Shown one piece after another: positions 59,635 through 64,000 of a DNA stretch of 64,000 bases; position 1 is the first letter of the stretch, and every line of letters starts with the position of its first letter. The notes under the pieces are model-generated. The model was not told the DNA's origin and made no database searches. It saw only the letters and a list, made by a program, of their open reading frames with translations. The stretch spans positions 1-64,000 of the forward strand of contig NZ_LQPE01000007.1 of NCBI RefSeq assembly GCF_002101735.1. The letters run 5' to 3'. The translations under genes and the position numbers were made by a program. This stretch comes from Mycobacterium kyorinense. Its GTDB lineage: Bacteria > Actinomycetota > Actinomycetes > Mycobacteriales > Mycobacteriaceae.

Positions 59635-60270
59635 TCAACCGGTCACCTGCCGCCGGATGTCGGCGTCCAGCGAGGCCCGCACCAACGCGGCGGCCAGGCG
59701 TGCGTTGGCGCGCGGCGCCAGCGAACCCAGTTCGTTGGGATCGGCGGGCAGGCCCAATTTCTTGGCCGCGCCGATCGCCCGCTTGTCGAAATACGGCCGC
59801 GCCCAAGCCCATACGTCTTGCACCTCGCGCAGGAAGATGTCGGCGCCGGTGGCACCGATGCCGTTGAACTGCTTGAGCAGGCCGGCGGCCGCGCGCACAT
59901 CGTGGTCGCTGCGGCGGGCCAGTTCGCGCAGATCACCGGAGTACTCGTCGCGGACCCGCTCAGCCATGTCGGTGAGGCGGGTGGCCGAGCTTTCGTCGTA
60001 GCGCACGTAGTGGGCGCGACCGAACGCGGCGATCATCGTGCGCCGATTCGACGCCAGCACGGCTTTCGGCGTCCGCAGGCCGTCTTTGAACAGTTCGCGT
60101 CCGGCGCGCATCGCGATCGACGCGTCGATCGGCTTGCTGGCCAGCATGCACAGCACCAGCAGCTGAAATAGCGGCATCGGCTTGTCGGCAATCGTTACGC
60201 CCGCCTCAGCGGCGTATGTGGTGCCCGCGGCCTTCAGCAGCCGTCGGACCGCCTGGGCGTGCTTGTCCAT
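59635..60270 (-). CDS. Endonuclease III-like HhH-GPD protein (Rv1870c-like)
   Basis: Protein of 211 residues, equal to Rv1870c. Its helical layout resembles endonuclease III, with a helix-hairpin-helix LLKQFNGIGATGADIFLREV (about 131-150). I see neither the catalytic Lys/Asp pattern of active Nth nor the 4Fe-4S cysteine cluster, so glycosylase activity is uncertain. It could be a DNA-binding relative. The ATG at 60270 gives the expected start. Confidence 0.83.
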   Translation of the reverse strand: MDKHAQAVRRLLKAAGTTYAAEAGVTIADKPMPLFQLLVLCMLASKPIDASIAMRAGRELFKDGLRTPKAVLASNRRTMIAAFGRAHYVRYDESSATRLTDMAERVRDEYSGDLRELARRSDHDVRAAAGLLKQFNGIGATGADIFLREVQDVWAWARPYFDKRAIGAAKKLGLPADPNELGSLAPRANARLAAALVRASLDADIRRQVTG

Positions 60271-60311
60271 ACCGCACGGTGTACCCGTTTAGCGCCGAGC
60301 GGACGCGGCGG

Positions 60312-60692
60312 TCAGTCCAGGTCGACCCGGATGGTCAGCAGGTCGCTGCCCACCGCGCGGACGACGGCGCTGTTGAGCGCCGGCAGGCTGCGCAGCCGCG
60401 CTTTCGCGTCGTCGTCGGGCAGCAGATGGGCGGTTCCGCTGCGCCACCGGCCGCGCACCCGCACCCGCACCGCGGGATTGGCCTTGATGTTGCGCACGTA
60501 GTCGGAGCGCTCGCCGTGCTCGGAGACCATCCAGAACTGGTTGTCGATCACCCGGCCGCCGACCGCGGTGCGCCTCGGCTGGCCGGACTTACGGCCGATG
60601 GTTTCCAGCATGGTCACCGGCATCTTCCGGCCGACCGGGTTGACGACGAGCCGCTGCGCGCCATGAACCAGGCGCTGTTTCAGGTTGTCCAC
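60312..60692 (-). CDS. Deazaflavin (F420)-dependent nitroreductase family protein
   Basis: Protein of 126 residues of the DUF385/Ddn family, a split-barrel flavin fold typical of mycobacteria. The family pattern LETIGRKSGQPRRTAVGGRVIDNQFWMVSEHGERSDYVRNIKANPAVRVRVRGRW (about 30-84) covers the F420 pocket. Members reduce quinones or nitro compounds using reduced F420. Substrate not predictable. The start is the GTG at 60692, 11 bases after the lon stop on the - strand, so it is probably transcribed with lon. Confidence 0.88.
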   Translation of the reverse strand: MDNLKQRLVHGAQRLVVNPVGRKMPVTMLETIGRKSGQPRRTAVGGRVIDNQFWMVSEHGERSDYVRNIKANPAVRVRVRGRWRSGTAHLLPDDDAKARLRSLPALNSAVVRAVGSDLLTIRVDLD

Positions 60693-60703
60693 GCCCGCGA
60701 ACG

Positions 60704-63016
<2,313 letters not shown>

Positions 63017-63044
63017 CAATCCTCCAAAGTTAAGCCTGATGCGC

Positions 63045-63611
63045 TCAACCTTGGCTGGACGGCATTTGTTCCCGGCTGCGCTGACGGGCGCGGAAGGCTT
63101 GCACCTTGGCGCGGTTGCAGCAGGTGCTCATCCCACACCACTGCCTGTTCCTGGCCCGCGACGAATCCAGGTACAGGCGTGTGCAGCCCGGGTGGACACA
63201 ACGCTTGACGTTGTCGATATCGGCGCCGGCGACCAGGTCGAGTAGGTCCGCGGCCAGGGTGGCCAGCAGCTGTGATGCGGTGCCCTCGCGTCGCACGGAT
63301 CCCGTCCGCAGCAACCGCGGTGTGAGCTGCGGCCGGGATGCGCACTCGTTGAGGAGGTTGACGTCGGCGACAGCGGGCCGACGGCCCTCGATCCGGGCGA
63401 TGACGGTCCGGTAGATGGCTTCGCGCAGCGCGACGGCGGTCGCGAGATCGCTGTCGGTGACATCGGTGGCCCCATCCAGCAGCCCGGCTTGAATTGCCCA
63501 GTCCGACAGCAGTTTCGGGTGCGTCAGTAGGTCTTCAGGCCCCGAGTCGCGGCGCTTCACGGTGCCCGCGAAGTCCAGGCAGAGGCGGCCGCTGAGGTAG
63601 ACGAACTTCAC
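63045..63611 (-). CDS. CGNR zinc-finger / ABATE-domain protein, variant CCNR
   Basis: Protein of 188 residues. The N-terminal ABATE domain (LCLDFAGTVKRRDSGPEDLLTHPKLLSDWAIQAGLL) is followed by helices (LREAIYRTVIARIEGRRP). A C-terminal zinc finger then has CVHPGC, RQWCGMSTCCNRAK and a basic tail. The namesake CGNR motif here reads CCNR, replacing Gly with an extra Cys. The family is thought to regulate transcription and binds DNA through the finger. The GTG at 63611 has AAGGTGG upstream, inside a palindrome. Located upstream of lon on the same strand, 28 bases away. Confidence 0.86.
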   Translation of the reverse strand: MKFVYLSGRLCLDFAGTVKRRDSGPEDLLTHPKLLSDWAIQAGLLDGATDVTDSDLATAVALREAIYRTVIARIEGRRPAVADVNLLNECASRPQLTPRLLRTGSVRREGTASQLLATLAADLLDLVAGADIDNVKRCVHPGCTRLYLDSSRARNRQWCGMSTCCNRAKVQAFRARQRSREQMPSSQG

Positions 63612-63618
63612 GAGTAAC

Positions 63619-63645
63619 CACCTTGACAGGTTTCACTGTCAGGTG
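63619..63645. promoter_or_regulatory. Palindrome overlapping the CGNR gene ribosome site
   Basis: CACCT-T-GACAG (63619-63629) and CTGTCAGGTG (63636-63645) pair over 10 bp with one bulged T and a 6-base loop. The site lies 7-34 bases upstream of the CGNR start and covers its Shine-Dalgarno sequence. A second inverted repeat, TGTAAC (63651-63656) and GTTACA (63668-63673), lies beside it. Suitable for autoregulation or an mRNA hairpin. Confidence 0.5.
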
Positions 63646-63764
63646 CAAGCTGTAACTGCCTAATACGGTTACAAAGTCGAGCGGGCGTGAACCGGGCGGC
63701 CGTTTCAAACGTCTTACCTGCGTAACCAGGCGCCGTATACGGAAGGTGAAAGGAGCCAACCCGT

Positions 63765-64000
63765 ATGGACCTCTACCGCATCACCCACCCGCTGAGGTTG
63801 GCCAAGGGATCCCACCAGCCTGGTTCGGGCAAAGGCTGCGCGATGAACGTGATTTCCTACATCAACGGCGACGAGCAGATCACCGACTTTCCGGCGTGCT
63901 CGGCCCGGCCGCTGAGCCTGCTCGTCCAATCCAGCAACGACCTGTTGGCCGGACCTGACGGGTACTTGTCGCCGGAAAACAGCGTGCTCGCCCTCGACCT
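63765..64000 (+). CDS. Conserved hypothetical protein, cut by the window end
   Basis: First 78 residues of a protein starting at the ATG at 63765, with AAAGGAG nine bases upstream. The sequence MDLYRITHPLRLAKGSHQPGSGKGCAMNVISYINGD, then ITDFPACSARPLSLLVQSSNDLL and GYLSPENSVLALDL, belongs to a conserved family I recall from actinobacteria but cannot assign a function. The Gly-rich GSHQPGSGKGCAMN is the most conserved-looking part. Divergent from the CGNR regulator across 153 bases holding two inverted repeats, so it may be under that regulator's control. Confidence 0.75.
   Translation, partial: MDLYRITHPLRLAKGSHQPGSGKGCAMNVISYINGDEQITDFPACSARPLSLLVQSSNDLLAGPDGYLSPENSVLALD

Overview
The window is high-GC actinobacterial DNA whose gene order follows the Mycobacterium tuberculosis chromosome from mgtC (Rv1811) to about Rv1870c. 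Examples are Rv1819c-ilvG-secA2-pgsA2-Rv1823/24/25-gcvH-garA-Rv1828/29/30-gcvB, guaB1-gnd1-Rv1845c-blaI-Rv1847, ndh-Rv1855c-Rv1856c-modABC-apa-Rv1861-adhA-Rv1863c and Rv1866-67-68-69c. Protein lengths and motifs match closely, so I infer a Mycobacterium, probably slow-growing. It is not M. tuberculosis. It lacks the urease operon, PE_PGRS33/34, vapBC13, Rv1812c-1813c and Rv1833c-1835c at the expected sites. It also carries genes I do not expect there in M. tuberculosis: a LysM lectin, phosphoketolase, Lon and an IdeR-box gene. I cannot name the species. Symbols rest on remembered family sequences, not on a database search.

Layout. 1-3450: an accessory-looking, lower-GC segment with a truncated thioredoxin, a NarK-type nitrate transporter and a divergent methyltransferase/MarR pair. 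3674-9638: mgtC, a sterol-desaturase-like membrane enzyme, a mannose-lectin/LysM protein, a secreted trypsin-like protein, a TetR regulator, and a coupled VOC-flavoprotein pair behind a KstR-like site. 9719-15861: the Rv1819c transporter, ilvG and secA2. 15928-25430: a long + strand block running from pgsA2 through DUF881 membrane proteins, gcvH, garA, two MerR regulators and a DUF151 protein to a glycine riboswitch and gcvB. 25434-37581: a - strand block with a VWA protein coupled to malate synthase, two CNNM/CBS membrane proteins, GMP reductase, 6-phosphogluconate dehydrogenase and a BlaI/M56 pair.

37775-49146: an iron-box gene, a thioesterase, NADH dehydrogenase II, the molybdate transporter modABC, the Apa antigen, two GlsB-type membrane proteins behind duplicated upstream segments, adhA and a CPBP protease. 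49151-57652: phosphoketolase, then a fused CoA-transferase, a thiolase-like protein and an epimerase/PEP-synthase-like fusion. 57645-63016: a - strand run of ferredoxin reductase, DUF72, an endonuclease-III-like protein, a deazaflavin-type nitroreductase and Lon. 63045-64000: a CGNR zinc-finger regulator and a gene cut by the window end.

Functional links. GcvH and GcvB are two parts of the glycine cleavage system, and gcvB sits behind a glycine-sensing leader. GarA, malate synthase, Gnd and phosphoketolase all bear on central carbon flux. Control signals visible in the DNA include an IdeR box, a BlaI-like operator, a KstR-like operator, the riboswitch and several palindromes. Three intergenic hairpins share the core GCGAGCGTGC and look like one dispersed repeat family. 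I saw no rRNA, tRNA, CRISPR array, transposase or intact mobile element.
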